A stretch of 64,000 nucleotides of DNA from Armatimonadota bacterium (GTDB lineage Bacteria > Armatimonadota > Fimbriimonadia > Fimbriimonadales > ATM1). Position numbers and translations under genes: made by a program. The notes under the pieces were generated by a model, which was not told the origin of the DNA, did no database searches, and saw only the letters and a program-made list of their open reading frames with translations. The stretch covers positions 1 to 64,000 of the forward strand of contig QEUM01000006.1 in the NCBI GenBank assembly GCA_003577165.1, in the 5' to 3' direction. This document shows, piece after piece, positions 50,420 through 59,577 of the stretch; position 1 is the stretch's first letter; each line of letters begins with the position of its first letter.

Positions 50420-51883
50420 ATGCAGCCGGTTGTTCTCACCGAAGGCGGCCTGACGATCGAAGAGGTCTGCCGTGTCGCCGACGGGGCGGCCGTCGAGATT
50501 CATCCTGACGCGAAGGCGAGCGCGAAGCGGTCCCGTGAAGCCCTCGAGCGCCTCGAAGAATCCGGTCAGAGCATCTATGGCGTCAACACAGGCTTTGGTC
50601 CGCTGAAGTCGGTGGTGATCCCCCCCAATGAGAGAGTTCACCTTCAAGAGAACCTCATTCGCTCCCATGCAATGGGGGTGGGCGTCCCACTGGAAAGCCG
50701 CGACGTGCGCGCGGCGATGCTTCTGACGGCCGCAACGCATCTGCGCGGAAGGAGCGGCGTGGACGGCTCTGCTGCAGAGCGCATAGTACGATCGCTCAAC
50801 GACGGCGACGAGATTCGCGTGCCCAGTAGGGGCTCTCTCGGCGCAAGCGGCGATCTGGCGCCGCTCGCGCACATCGCGCTCCATCTCGCGCAGGGCATCG
50901 ATCCACCGTTGACCCTCACGAGCAAGTTGGGACTCTCGCTCATCAACGGCACGCACGTCCACACGGGCATTGCGGCCCGGCTGATTCCGATGTGCGAGTT
51001 ACTGGCCCGAGCAGCCGACGTCGCGTGTGCCATGAACCTCGAAGCGATGTTATGTTCGCGCCATCCGTTCCGGGAAGACGTGCACAACTTACGCCCCCAC
51101 CCGCATCAGATTCGATCCGCATCGAACATCCGGCGCCTCATCGAAGGAAGCGCGTTGATCGAGAGTCATGCGAACTGCGACGAAATTCAGGATGCGTATT
51201 CCATCCGCTGCGCTCCGCAGGTTCACGGCGCGGCCCGCCAAGCCGTCGCTCACGCGCGAGAGGTAGTGGAAATCGAGTTGCAAAGCGTGACGGACAATCC
51301 ATTGGTCATCGGAGATGAGGTCGTGTCGGCGGGTCACTTTCACGGTGAGCCCGTCGGTCTCGCTCTCGATTATCTAAAGATCGGTGTTTCCGAGTTGGGC
51401 GCGATCAGCGAACGCCGCAGCGAACGAGCGCTGAACAAGGATTACAATCGCGGATTGCCTGCGTTCCTTGTCCATGAGGCGGGCCTCAACAGTGGCATGA
51501 TGATCTGTCAGTACACAGCAGCCGCGCTCGTGAGCGAAAATAAGGTGCTGTGCCATCCCTCCTGCGTCGACTCCATCACGACTGGAGCGAATCAAGAGGA
51601 CCACGTAAGCATGGCGATGAACGCCGCGTTGCACGCAAAGCAAGTCGTTGCAAACGTCCAAGCCATCCTGAGCATCGAGTTGGTCGTGGCGGCGCAAGCG
51701 CTCGAAGCGCGGGCGGAATTGGAGAGCGCAAGTCCGGGAAAGGGAGTCGTCGCCGCATGGAAAGCGGTGCGAGGCCAAGTTGCTCCCCTCAAGAAGGACC
51801 GCTCACTGAGCGAGGAGATTGAGAATCTCGACTTGTCCCTCATTGTGCAGGCCGCGTCTCAAGCGGTGGGGGGTCTTGATTGA
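50420..51883 (+). CDS. hutH: Histidine ammonia-lyase
   Basis: 487 residues. The MIO cofactor tripeptide Ala142-Ser143-Gly144 sits in GSLGASGDLAPLAH; the family's SINGTHVHTG and SVDSITTGANQEDHVSMA segments are intact. It deaminates histidine to urocanate in the cytoplasm. The next gene, a HutG-like hydrolase, overlaps by 4 bases, so the pair forms a partial hut operon; urocanase (hutU) and imidazolonepropionase (hutI) are not in the window. A C7 run is at 50620-50626. Confidence 0.93.
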   Translation: MQPVVLTEGGLTIEEVCRVADGAAVEIHPDAKASAKRSREALERLEESGQSIYGVNTGFGPLKSVVIPPNERVHLQENLIRSHAMGVGVPLESRDVRAAMLLTAATHLRGRSGVDGSAAERIVRSLNDGDEIRVPSRGSLGASGDLAPLAHIALHLAQGIDPPLTLTSKLGLSLINGTHVHTGIAARLIPMCELLARAADVACAMNLEAMLCSRHPFREDVHNLRPHPHQIRSASNIRRLIEGSALIESHANCDEIQDAYSIRCAPQVHGAARQAVAHAREVVEIELQSVTDNPLVIGDEVVSAGHFHGEPVGLALDYLKIGVSELGAISERRSERALNKDYNRGLPAFLVHEAGLNSGMMICQYTAAALVSENKVLCHPSCVDSITTGANQEDHVSMAMNAALHAKQVVANVQAILSIELVVAAQALEARAELESASPGKGVVAAWKAVRGQVAPLKKDRSLSEEIENLDLSLIVQAASQAVGGLD

Positions 51884-52836
51884 GAATCACGCCTCTTACG
51901 GAGACGCCTTACAAGCGTGGCGCATCCGACGACCCGCGGCTCGGCGACATCGTCGCCACTCCCACGTTGAAGGAGTTCGAGAAGTCGGAATTCGACGCGG
52001 CGATTCTGGGTGTCGCGGACGATCGAGGCATCGTGTTGAACGGCGGCCGCGCAGGAGCGGCCTCTGCGCCCGCTGCGATTCGGCGATGGCTGTACCGCCT
52101 GGTCGCGCCGAGCACGTCGTGGAGGATCGCCGACGTCGGCAACCTCGAACTCTCCGCGGAGTTGGAGAAGGACCACAAGAGCGCAATCGAGGCGATGACG
52201 GTATGCCTCGCAAGGGCAAAGCGGGTGATCCTCTTGGGCGGCGGACATGACTGGGGTTTCGCGCCCATAGCCGCGCTGATTCAGGCCGGACGAGCCGGAT
52301 TCGTCAATGTCGATTCGCACCTGGACGTTCGACCGAGCGCGACGTCCCATTCCGGGACTTCTTTTTGGCGGGCGTTGGAGGGGGGGATTCGCGGCGCGGA
52401 CGCTCTGTGGCTCGGCGCGCAGCGCAGCGCTTGCTCACCAATGCATCTGGACTACATTCGAGCGAAGGGGGGCGAGGTGCACTTCGACGACGTCGCAGCC
52501 GATTGGCTTGGCAAGGCGTTGCGGCGCGCTCACGAGATTGGGAAACAGGTTCAGGCGCTCGACGTAAGTTTCGACATGGACGTCGTGAACGCGTCCGAAG
52601 CCCCGGGGGTCAGCGCCCCGCAAGCGGGGGGAATCAGCGCGCGCAACGCCGTGCGCATCGTTCGAACGCTCTCCGCCGTTCCAGCCGTGCGGACGTTTGG
52701 GATTTACGAGGTCTCGCCTCCGAACGACGCTGCCGATGTGACATCACGGTTGGCGGCCCGACTCGTCTGGGAGTTTTTGATGGAGTGGTTGGGCGCGGGC
52801 GAGTCGCAAGGGCGCGGTCTGGAAGTCGGAAACTAA
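51880..52836 (+). CDS. hutG: Arginase/HutG-family ureohydrolase (probable formimidoylglutamase)
   Basis: 318 residues. Binuclear manganese motifs LLGGGHDWG, NVDSHLDVRP and SFDMDVVNAS are intact. The family includes arginase, agmatinase and formimidoylglutamase; position right after hutH favours hydrolysis of formiminoglutamate. It starts with a TTG overlapping the hutH stop. Its 3' end overlaps the convergent fumarylacetoacetase gene by 4 bases. Confidence 0.88.
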   Translation: MRITPLTETPYKRGASDDPRLGDIVATPTLKEFEKSEFDAAILGVADDRGIVLNGGRAGAASAPAAIRRWLYRLVAPSTSWRIADVGNLELSAELEKDHKSAIEAMTVCLARAKRVILLGGGHDWGFAPIAALIQAGRAGFVNVDSHLDVRPSATSHSGTSFWRALEGGIRGADALWLGAQRSACSPMHLDYIRAKGGEVHFDDVAADWLGKALRRAHEIGKQVQALDVSFDMDVVNASEAPGVSAPQAGGISARNAVRIVRTLSAVPAVRTFGIYEVSPPNDAADVTSRLAARLVWEFLMEWLGAGESQGRGLEVGN

Positions 52837-54110
52837 CCGATCGCCGGGAGAATCTGCCCAGTCACCTCGCCGAATCCGACTCTGTAACCCTGTCCCTGAC
52901 ACCAACCGGTCATCGTGACCTCGTCTCCGTCTGCGAGAAACTTCCTCTCCTCTCCAGTCTCTGCGAGGCGGATCGGCTGTTCGCCTCTCCACGTGAGTTC
53001 GAGCATGCACCCTCGCTCGAACTCCGTGGGCCCGCTGACCGTTCCCGACGCATAAAGGTCGCCGATTCGAAGGTTCGTGCCATTCACGGTCTGGTGTGCG
53101 AGTTGCTGCGCCATGGACCAATACATATGCTTGAAGTTCGTTGCTGCGATCTTCAGCGGTTGAGTCATGGAAGCCGACTTCAGCCACACCTCAAGGTTCA
53201 TGTCCACGCCGCGAGGCTCCGATTGCGACAGATACGGCAACACGGCAGGATCTTGGACGGGCCCGTCACAGCGAAACGGCTCGAACGCTTCGAGCATCAC
53301 CACCCACGGACTCACCGAAGTTCCGAAAGACTTGGAAAGAAACGGCCCGAGCGGCTGGTACTCCCACTTCTGAATGTCGCGAGCCGACCAGTCATTGACC
53401 AGGCACACGCCGAAGATCGCGCTCTCTGCTCTTGAAACATCCAGTTGCGATCCAAGCGCAGTTTCGACGCCCACATAAAACCCAACCTCGAGTTCGAAGT
53501 CGAGAAGCCGGGAAGGGCCGTAACTCGGCGCGGGCGCGTCATCGGATTTGGTTTGTCCCATCGGCCTTCTGATTGGGGTTCCTGATACGACCACGCTGGA
53601 ACTGCGTCCGTTATAGCCGACCGGCAAGTGCTTCCAATTCGGCATGAGCGGGTTGTCGGGCCGGAACATCCGGCCGACGTTCGTCGCGTGGTACTCGCTG
53701 GAATAGAAGTCGACGTAGTCCGCGATCTCGATCGGCAGATGGAGGCGTACGTCGGTGCGAGAGATCAAGACTCGATCTCGAAGGCTCGCATCGTCGCGAA
53801 GTTCCCCTGAGCCTTCTCGGAGGAGATTGGAGAGCGTGTTGCGCACGTCTGTCCACACGCTGCGTCCGCACGCGATGAAGGGATTGAGCGACGAAGCAGC
53901 AAAAACGTTCTCTTCCAGTCCCTGAACGCGCAACTTCCCGGATTCGAAAAGAGCGCACAGATCGAGGACGAACTCACCAATCGCAACGCCCACCCTGGGC
54001 TGCTCGCCCCCGACGGAGAACACGCCGAAAGGCAGGTTTTGAATTGGAAAATGCGAGTCTTCAGAAACGGGAATCCAGGAACGCAGGCCCGGATCATTAG
54101 CGGACGACAT
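52833..54110 (-). CDS. fahA: Fumarylacetoacetase
   Basis: About 425 residues. The N-terminal SH3-like domain (FPIQNLPFGVFSV) and the C-terminal hydrolase domain are both present. Metal and catalytic motifs DYVDFYSSEYHATNVGRMFRP, DFELEVGFYVG and NDWSARDIQKWEYQPLGPF match eukaryotic and bacterial FAH. It cleaves fumarylacetoacetate, the last step of tyrosine catabolism. The ATG at 54110 lies 7 bases after a TATCTT box; a TTG 9 bases upstream is possible. An unknown conserved gene lies just upstream. Confidence 0.92.
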   Translation of the reverse strand: MSSANDPGLRSWIPVSEDSHFPIQNLPFGVFSVGGEQPRVGVAIGEFVLDLCALFESGKLRVQGLEENVFAASSLNPFIACGRSVWTDVRNTLSNLLREGSGELRDDASLRDRVLISRTDVRLHLPIEIADYVDFYSSEYHATNVGRMFRPDNPLMPNWKHLPVGYNGRSSSVVVSGTPIRRPMGQTKSDDAPAPSYGPSRLLDFELEVGFYVGVETALGSQLDVSRAESAIFGVCLVNDWSARDIQKWEYQPLGPFLSKSFGTSVSPWVVMLEAFEPFRCDGPVQDPAVLPYLSQSEPRGVDMNLEVWLKSASMTQPLKIAATNFKHMYWSMAQQLAHQTVNGTNLRIGDLYASGTVSGPTEFERGCMLELTWRGEQPIRLAETGEERKFLADGDEVTMTGWCQGQGYRVGFGEVTGQILPAIG

Positions 54111-54117
54111 TGGGGCC

Positions 54118-54123
54118 AAGATA
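54118..54123 (-). promoter_or_regulatory. -10-like box, leaderless layout, for fumarylacetoacetase
   Basis: On the minus strand TATCTT ends 7 bases before the ATG at 54110. Confidence 0.45.
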
Positions 54124-54131
54124 CCCGAGAG

Positions 54132-55067
54132 TTAGACGATGCTCATCGGGAGGTACCCGAGCGCCGTCAAGTCTTCGATGGGCTCCGCAATGGAGCAGGA
54201 TCCGAAGCCAAGAGCGTACTCTCTCGCGGTCGAGATCTCGTCGGCCGTCGCATCGATCCCTCGCCATGCGAGTCGAGTGCCGTCGAATTGGAACGCAGAC
54301 GGGTCCTCTTCTGCGATTACTTCCTTCAACCTCTCGTTTTCGATGCGATTGGAAAACGCGAGAACTGCGGCGACGAACAGGTTGAAGAAGCCGTGCATTT
54401 GAGTCCGCACGCTTTCGTGATAGCTGCGCACAGGATGATGAAGTCCTGCCGTCGCTTTGAATCGGCATCGGGCTTTCGCGCACGCTCCGACAAACGTCGC
54501 AACCGATTCGACGGACGGGAACGCGGCGGCGTTCAGTCCGCCGGTTCTTATTTTGCAGGCGATTCCCGCAGAGGCGGCCGTGGAGACGATCGCTTCCACT
54601 GCGCCCGCGCTCAGATCACCAAACGGCGCTTCGACGAAGAGGTCCATCTTCGCGACGGAGCAAGATAACGCGTCTGCCACCTTTGCCCACTCGGTGCCAA
54701 AGCACGGCTCCGGAAGTCTGACTTCGTAGCACTCGGGTGTCGCGAGCGACTGATACTTGTGGTGAAACTCATCCACCGCTGTCAGGTCCGCTTCTACTGT
54801 TTGAAGGGCAGTAGACGAGGCGTCTGCTGCCGTTCCGACAAGTGCGAGCCGCCACTGAACGTCCTGCCCGTGCTGAGCTGCCTGCGCCGCGAACTCTTCC
54901 AGCCTCGCGACAGGCACTACGAATCGCGAAACCATCCAAGAGTGCGGGCCTTGGCGGATTTCGGAGAATTCCTTCACCGCGCCGGCCATCTCGAGTTGAG
55001 CAGGCGGATAGAGGCCCGCGTAGTCGATCAGGCCTCGGATGAGGCGCGAAAGCGAGTCGGGCATCAT
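54132..55067 (-). CDS. Conserved unknown protein paired with fumarylacetoacetase
   Basis: 311 residues, no signal. Elements: LIRGLIDYAGLYPPAQLEM at the N-terminus, SWMVSRFVVPVARLEEF, a TIM-barrel-like central part (VDEFHHKYQ..., CKIRTGGLNAAAFPSVESVATFVGACAKARCRFKATAGLHHP) and a C-terminal WRGIDATADEISTAREYALGFGSCSIAEP. I recognise the GLHHP-type segment from hypothetical proteins but no function. The ATG at 55067 follows TATGAT by 6 bases. It precedes fahA by 21 bases on the same strand, so a role in tyrosine or aromatic catabolism is plausible. Confidence 0.65.
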   Translation of the reverse strand: MMPDSLSRLIRGLIDYAGLYPPAQLEMAGAVKEFSEIRQGPHSWMVSRFVVPVARLEEFAAQAAQHGQDVQWRLALVGTAADASSTALQTVEADLTAVDEFHHKYQSLATPECYEVRLPEPCFGTEWAKVADALSCSVAKMDLFVEAPFGDLSAGAVEAIVSTAASAGIACKIRTGGLNAAAFPSVESVATFVGACAKARCRFKATAGLHHPVRSYHESVRTQMHGFFNLFVAAVLAFSNRIENERLKEVIAEEDPSAFQFDGTRLAWRGIDATADEISTAREYALGFGSCSIAEPIEDLTALGYLPMSIV

Positions 55068-55073
55068 GCTGAA

Positions 55074-55079
55074 ATCATA
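55074..55079 (-). promoter_or_regulatory. -10-like box, leaderless layout, for the FAH-linked unknown gene
   Basis: On the minus strand TATGAT ends 6 bases before the ATG at 55067. Confidence 0.5.
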
Positions 55080-55114
55080 GCAGACGCCGCCGGAAGCCGG
55101 GCACAATCCCGAAA

Positions 55115-56500
55115 GTGTCGGGAGTCGAGGTCCTCGCAAGCGCAACCCGGAGCACGCCCTGGGAGGGACGACTTTGGCTCGTCGGCGGATATGTTCGCGA
55201 TGCGCTTCTTGGACTGCCGCTTCCCGAAGACGTGGACATCGTCCTGGAAACGGATGCGCTGGAACTCGCGAATTATCTTTATGAGCATCGCATCTCACGA
55301 ATAGCGCCCGTAACCTATCCGAGATTCGGAACTGCGCTGGTCATCATCGGAGGATCGAAGGTGGAACTCGCGACCGCACGACGCGAGAGTTATCCTCGTG
55401 AGAGCAGAAAGCCGTTCGTCGAACCTGCGACGCTCCGCGAAGACGCGCTCCGTCGCGACTTCACCATCAATGCGATCCTCAAAAACCTTCACACAGAAGA
55501 GGTCTGCGACATCCTGGGAATGGGTCTGCAGGACCTGGATCAAAGACTGCTGCGAACTCCACAGGAGCCTGCGAAGACGTTCAGCGAAGATCCGCTGCGC
55601 ATGCTGCGCGCCGTTAGATTTCGACATCGATTTGGTTTGAAACCAGTCAGCGGTTTGTGGGGCGCCATCCGCAGCGAGACCCAGCGCCTTTCGATCATCA
55701 GCATGGAGAGAATTCGTGATGAATTCACGAAGATGCTCTGCCAGGAGTCGGCTGCTGCCGCGATGCAGGATCTCCTGGACCTCGGGCTCTTAGAACTGTT
55801 TGCGCCCGAACTTGCGGCGATGCAGGGAGTGGAGCAAGGCGGCTACCACGAGAAGGACGTCTGGGAACACTCCATGGAAGTCTTGGACAATGCGGCAAGA
55901 CTCGACATCGGCGACGAGCAGGAGAGATTGAGGATTACCCTCGCTGCGCTGCTACACGATGTGGGCAAGCCCGGCACGAAGACGACTGACGAATCAGGAC
56001 GTGCACGATTCTTCGGGCATGAGAGGGTGGGGGCCGAGATCGCAGACACGGTTCTTAGAAGACTGCGGTTCCCGTTGTCCGTCAGCCGAGACGTCGTCGC
56101 CCTCGTGAGAAACCACATGAGGCTCGGTTCCATGCCGGTATTCACACCGGCCGCCGCGCGTCGCCTCAAGCGAGACATGGCGGATGCGACGGACACGCTA
56201 CTGACCTTGTGCGAATGCGATGCAAGGGCTGTCGGGAGGATTGAGAAGGGAATCGACTTCGAGTCCATTCGCGCCCTTCTTGCGCAAGTGGAAGTCGAAA
56301 CGCAGGACCGAGGCTTCCAATCTCCGCTCACGGGCGAGGAGATCATGGAGGTCGCGCAGATCGAATCGGGCCCTGAAGTCGGCCGACTCAAGTCCCTTCT
56401 CGTTGAGGCGGTTCTGGACGGCAGGATCCCGGCTGGCGACAAGGCCGCTGCCAAGTCCCTCTTGTTGGACGTGATGCATAAGAAGCCGCCGAACGGGTGA
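55115..56500 (+). CDS. CCA-adding/poly(A)-type tRNA nucleotidyltransferase with HD domain
   Basis: 461 residues. Head domain LVGGYVRDALLGLPLPEDVDIVLE holds the GGxVRD and DxD catalytic motifs; RRDFTINAI and RTPQEPAKTFSEDPLRMLRAVRF follow. A middle HD phosphohydrolase domain (LLHDVGKPGTKTTDESGRARFFGHERVGAEI) is next. Adds or repairs the CCA end of tRNA, and the HD domain may act as a phosphatase. The tRNA-Ala here has an encoded CCA. GTG start, with CACAAT 7 bases before. Confidence 0.9.
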   Translation: MSGVEVLASATRSTPWEGRLWLVGGYVRDALLGLPLPEDVDIVLETDALELANYLYEHRISRIAPVTYPRFGTALVIIGGSKVELATARRESYPRESRKPFVEPATLREDALRRDFTINAILKNLHTEEVCDILGMGLQDLDQRLLRTPQEPAKTFSEDPLRMLRAVRFRHRFGLKPVSGLWGAIRSETQRLSIISMERIRDEFTKMLCQESAAAAMQDLLDLGLLELFAPELAAMQGVEQGGYHEKDVWEHSMEVLDNAARLDIGDEQERLRITLAALLHDVGKPGTKTTDESGRARFFGHERVGAEIADTVLRRLRFPLSVSRDVVALVRNHMRLGSMPVFTPAAARRLKRDMADATDTLLTLCECDARAVGRIEKGIDFESIRALLAQVEVETQDRGFQSPLTGEEIMEVAQIESGPEVGRLKSLLVEAVLDGRIPAGDKAAAKSLLLDVMHKKPPNG

Positions 56501-56565
56501 ACATCCGGCCCCGCTTCGCGTATCAACGTGCATCTTGCCTTTGAAAGAAGGTGAAGGAGGCACGA

Positions 56566-56916
56566 ATGAATCGAAGTTTTTGGATCGGCGCAGTCGCGTG
56601 CGCAGTCGTTACCGTTCCTTTGAGTTGGGCCATCGCGCAGGGACCGGGTCCGGGCGGACCTCCTCCCGGCGGCCAAGGCGGCCCACCTCCGGGCGGCCAA
56701 GGTCAGCCCCCGTTCCCTGGGCAGGGTCCCAGAGGGCCGATGATGGGTGGCGGCGGCGGAGTCGCGATGCAGATCGAGGGTGCGTACATCTACGTGGTAA
56801 GCGGCAACCAGATCTTCAAGATCGAGAAGAACGACCTGAAGATCGCCGGCAAAGCCGAACTGCCCGGACCGAGGCCGCCGCAGCAGGGCGGACCGCCGCC
56901 TCCCTCCGAAAAGTAG
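56566..56916 (+). CDS. Secreted Gly/Pro-rich protein with one PQQ-like strand set
   Basis: 116 residues. Signal peptide (FWIGAVACAVVTVPLSWAIAQ), a low-complexity region (GPGGPPPGGQGGPPPGGQG), then VAMQIEGAYIYVVSGNQIFKIEKNDLKIAGKAELP, which has the shape of one blade of a quinoprotein propeller. The end is proline-rich. Function unknown. AAGGAGG lies 6 bases before the ATG, a canonical Shine-Dalgarno start. Confidence 0.65.
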   Translation: MNRSFWIGAVACAVVTVPLSWAIAQGPGPGGPPPGGQGGPPPGGQGQPPFPGQGPRGPMMGGGGGVAMQIEGAYIYVVSGNQIFKIEKNDLKIAGKAELPGPRPPQQGGPPPPSEK

Positions 56917-56968
56917 CACGCGTCCAAACTGAGCAGGAAACGGAGCGCGGAAGCGGAACATCCCAAGG

Positions 56969-57718
56969 GTGAACCGCTTCCGCGTCGCTTTGCAACTCTA
57001 TACGATTCGCTCCGAAACCGCGAAAGACTTCTTGGGAGCTTGTCGTGCCGTAAAGAAGATCGGCTATGAATTCGTCGAGTTGGCAGGCTTCGGCGGCTTC
57101 GAGGCGCCAGCGCTCTCCTATCATCTTTCCGAGATCGGACTTCGCGTGTCCGGATCACATGTCGGTTTGGACGCCGTGACGGCGAACGCCACAAAGACCA
57201 TCGAAGATCATCTCGCCATCGGCTGCAAAGATGTAATCGTGCCGTGGATTCCCGACGAGCGACGGAATAGCGCGAAGGCGTGGAAGGAAACGGGCAACCT
57301 ATTGGAAGAAGCAGCGCAAAAGTTCCGTGAGTACGGGCTGCGCGTCGGATTTCACAATCACGCCGTCGAATTCCAGAAGTTCGAAGGAGCGACAGGTTGG
57401 GATCTGCTCTTTGGAGAGGCTCCGAGTTTGTGGGCGCAGGTGGACGTGTTCTGGGTTCAATACGCGGACGCCGATCCCGTCTCAGTGTTGGCAGGAGTCG
57501 CGAACCGCGTTTCCTCCATTCATGCGAAGGACATGGCGGCCGACAAGAAGGACATCGAGTTTGGTCTCGGTGTCATCGATTGGAAGCCTGTGCTCGCCCA
57601 GTGCGAGAAAAGCGGGGTGGAAACGCTCGTCGTTGAGATGGACGACCCGAAAATGGCGCCCTTAGAGAGCGCGAGGGTGTCGTACGAAAACCTCCAGCGT
57701 CTGCTGAAGGGCGGCTAA
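56969..57718 (+). CDS. Sugar phosphate isomerase/epimerase (xylose isomerase-like TIM barrel)
   Basis: 249 residues. Matches the AP_endonuc_2 family: LQLYTIRSETAKDFLGACRAVKKIGYEFVELAGFGG, GLRVGFHNHAVEFQKFEG (His-x-His metal motif) and VSSIHAKDMAADKKDIEFGLGVIDWK. It would interconvert sugars or keto-sugars; homologues sit near DUF1080 and Gfo/Idh/MocA genes such as those at 16-19 kb. GTG start. Its end overlaps the convergent PLP enzyme gene by 4 bases. Confidence 0.87.
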   Translation: MNRFRVALQLYTIRSETAKDFLGACRAVKKIGYEFVELAGFGGFEAPALSYHLSEIGLRVSGSHVGLDAVTANATKTIEDHLAIGCKDVIVPWIPDERRNSAKAWKETGNLLEEAAQKFREYGLRVGFHNHAVEFQKFEGATGWDLLFGEAPSLWAQVDVFWVQYADADPVSVLAGVANRVSSIHAKDMAADKKDIEFGLGVIDWKPVLAQCEKSGVETLVVEMDDPKMAPLESARVSYENLQRLLKGG

Positions 57719-58989
57719 GCGATTCCCTTTGTCGCAGCGATCACCATCGCGTCGGAGAAGCGTCGAATCTCCTCAAGCGTTGTGTACACGTTCGGCGTCA
57801 CCCGAATGCCTGTGAACTGGTCATGGTTGATCGCTGTGACGAAGATGCGGTGCTTTTCCCACAGCCAATTGGCCAAGTCCTCGGTCTTGATTCCTGAAAT
57901 CTCGACCGTCGTCAGCCCGCAGGAATGCTCGGCCGCAAGGTTCGTATGGAATCGCACAGAAGGAATGCCGAGCAGCGGCTCGGTCCAAATCGATCGAAGG
58001 TAGCGCAGTCGAGCGGCCTTCCTCTCCGCGCCGATCATCTCATGAAATGCGAGCGCTTCGGCGATCGCGTTGTGGTTCGCTGCCGGGTGCGTGCCGATCT
58101 CTTCGAACTTGCGGACGTTTGCCGTACTCTCCGCTGGCGCGGCCATCAAGGGCCAGAGCGAAGAGATCTTCTCCTTCTTAACGTAGAGCATTCCCGTTCC
58201 CACCGGCGCCATGAGCCACTTGTGGAGCGACGTGCCGTAGTACTCGCAATCCAGATCATCACGACTGAAGGGAAACTGCGCGAACGCGTGCGCGCCGTCC
58301 ACGATCACGGGTATTCCGCGCGCGCGGCACATCGCGACAATTCGCCGAACCGGGAGAATCTGACCGTTCAGAAAGATCACATGGCAGACGAGGACGAGTT
58401 TCGTCCGCGAAGTGATCGCGCGCTCGATCGCCTCGACGATTTCGATCTGGGAGGTCGGACGATGGGGAATCTTGGCCTGCACCATCTTGATCCCATCTCG
58501 CTTCTCGCGCTGTTGAATCGTCGTGATCATGCGCGGGTAGTCGAGGGTCGTCGTCAGAATCTCGTCGCCGGGTCCCAAGTCGAAACCGAAGAGACAGGTT
58601 TCGAGCGCTTCGCTCGCGTTGCGAGTGATTGCGACTTCCTCGGCGTCACAGGCGAACGCTTTGGCGAGGCCTCGGCGCACCGAGTCAATCTCCGTTTCAA
58701 GATGCCGCCACATGTAGAAACTGGGCGCCTGATTGGAGTACTCGAGCATGCGCCGGAGCGCATCCTGCACCACGCGAGGCGAAGGACAGACTCCGCCGTT
58801 GTTGAGGTTCACCATCGTCCGGTCGAGGGTGAACGCCTGTTGAATTTGTGCCCAGAACGCTTCGTCTTCCGCGATGCCTTTGGGGGAGGACCGCACGTTC
58901 GCCACTAATCTTTCGACGACTCGAAGGGTGTCGTCCTTGAACGCGATCGCTGCACCCAGCCCTGCCAGCATTTCCCTTCGGGTGATCAT
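57715..58989 (-). CDS. Exported class V aminotransferase (isopenicillin-N-epimerase/cysteine desulfurase-like)
   Basis: 424 residues. A TAT-like start (TRREMLAGLGAAIAF) precedes the class V PLP fold: LNNGGVCPSPRVVQDAL, ITRNASEALETCLFGFDL, VIVDGAHAFAQFP and the PLP lysine in GTSLHKWLMAPVGTGML. C-terminal IRVTPNVYTTLEEIRRFSDAM. Export of a PLP enzyme is unusual, and the substrate is not known. The hairpin at 59034-59064 lies upstream. Confidence 0.85.
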   Translation of the reverse strand: MITRREMLAGLGAAIAFKDDTLRVVERLVANVRSSPKGIAEDEAFWAQIQQAFTLDRTMVNLNNGGVCPSPRVVQDALRRMLEYSNQAPSFYMWRHLETEIDSVRRGLAKAFACDAEEVAITRNASEALETCLFGFDLGPGDEILTTTLDYPRMITTIQQREKRDGIKMVQAKIPHRPTSQIEIVEAIERAITSRTKLVLVCHVIFLNGQILPVRRIVAMCRARGIPVIVDGAHAFAQFPFSRDDLDCEYYGTSLHKWLMAPVGTGMLYVKKEKISSLWPLMAAPAESTANVRKFEEIGTHPAANHNAIAEALAFHEMIGAERKAARLRYLRSIWTEPLLGIPSVRFHTNLAAEHSCGLTTVEISGIKTEDLANWLWEKHRIFVTAINHDQFTGIRVTPNVYTTLEEIRRFSDAMVIAATKGIA

Positions 58990-59033
58990 GCGGCGAAGTT
59001 CGGGTCGCTCTCGGAGTTCTCCTTCACAAAGAT

Positions 59034-59064
59034 GATAGGCGGAAGCACGAAGCTCCCGCCTATC
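59034..59064 (+). terminator. Hairpin between two minus-strand genes
   Basis: GATAGGCGG / CCGCCTATC with a 13-base loop. Placed 44 bases downstream of the repeat lipoprotein gene's stop on the minus strand and before the PLP gene start, so it may end the lipoprotein transcript. Confidence 0.5.
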
Positions 59065-59107
59065 TCGTCATGCCGGGTTGCCCCGGCGATTGGGTTAGAC
59101 GAGGTGA

Positions 59108-59431
59108 TTAGCCGCCGCCGGACGCGCCACCCTCAGTGGCTCCGCCCTCAGCGCCGCCCTCGGCTCCGCCCTCGGCGCCGCCTTCGGCTCCGCCTTCGGT
59201 GCCACCCTCGGTTCCGCCTTCGGCGCCGCCTTCGGTGCCGCCCTCAGTGCCGCCCGACATAGCTCCGCCGTCAGTCGCTTCGCCATCGGTCGGGGTCGGC
59301 TGGGCGCCGCCTTCGGTCGTCGAGGCTCCGCCGTCAGTCGGCGCAGGCTCTTCAGCCTTGTTGCACGCCACGAGAGCGTATGAGGCCACGAGAAGAGCAC
59401 CGGCCAACAGTGCAAACAGTTTCTTGCTCAT
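59108..59431 (-). CDS. Lipoprotein with tetrapeptide (A/T)EGG repeats
   Basis: 107 residues. Lipobox LVAC in a signal peptide (LFALLAGALLVASYALVAC), then an Asp/Thr/Pro-rich linker and about ten tandem EGGA/EGGT repeats (12-base DNA unit). Acidic, glycine-rich and disordered, it is likely a surface spacer. The copy number should vary between strains. AGGAGG sits before the ATG on the minus strand, a canonical start. The function is unknown. Confidence 0.75.
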   Translation of the reverse strand: MSKKLFALLAGALLVASYALVACNKAEEPAPTDGGASTTEGGAQPTPTDGEATDGGAMSGGTEGGTEGGAEGGTEGGTEGGAEGGAEGGAEGGAEGGATEGGASGGG

Positions 59432-59577
59432 CTTGAAAAAACACCTCCTGAGTGTTTGACCACTCCCATTCTGGGAGCGGCATATCTGATTACGCCCGCT
59501 GAGCGATGGCCCGTTTCATGGCCAAGTCGGGCACAACCCGGGATTATGGACGAAACACGGGCCCGTGCGGATGCAGG

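Noticed and set aside
50420-52836. Complete histidine utilisation operon
   Set aside because: Only hutH and a HutG-like gene are present; urocanase and imidazolonepropionase are not in the window.
59108-59431. CRISPR-like array
   Set aside because: The repeats are 12-base units without spacers inside a lipoprotein frame. No true CRISPR array or cas gene was seen in the window.
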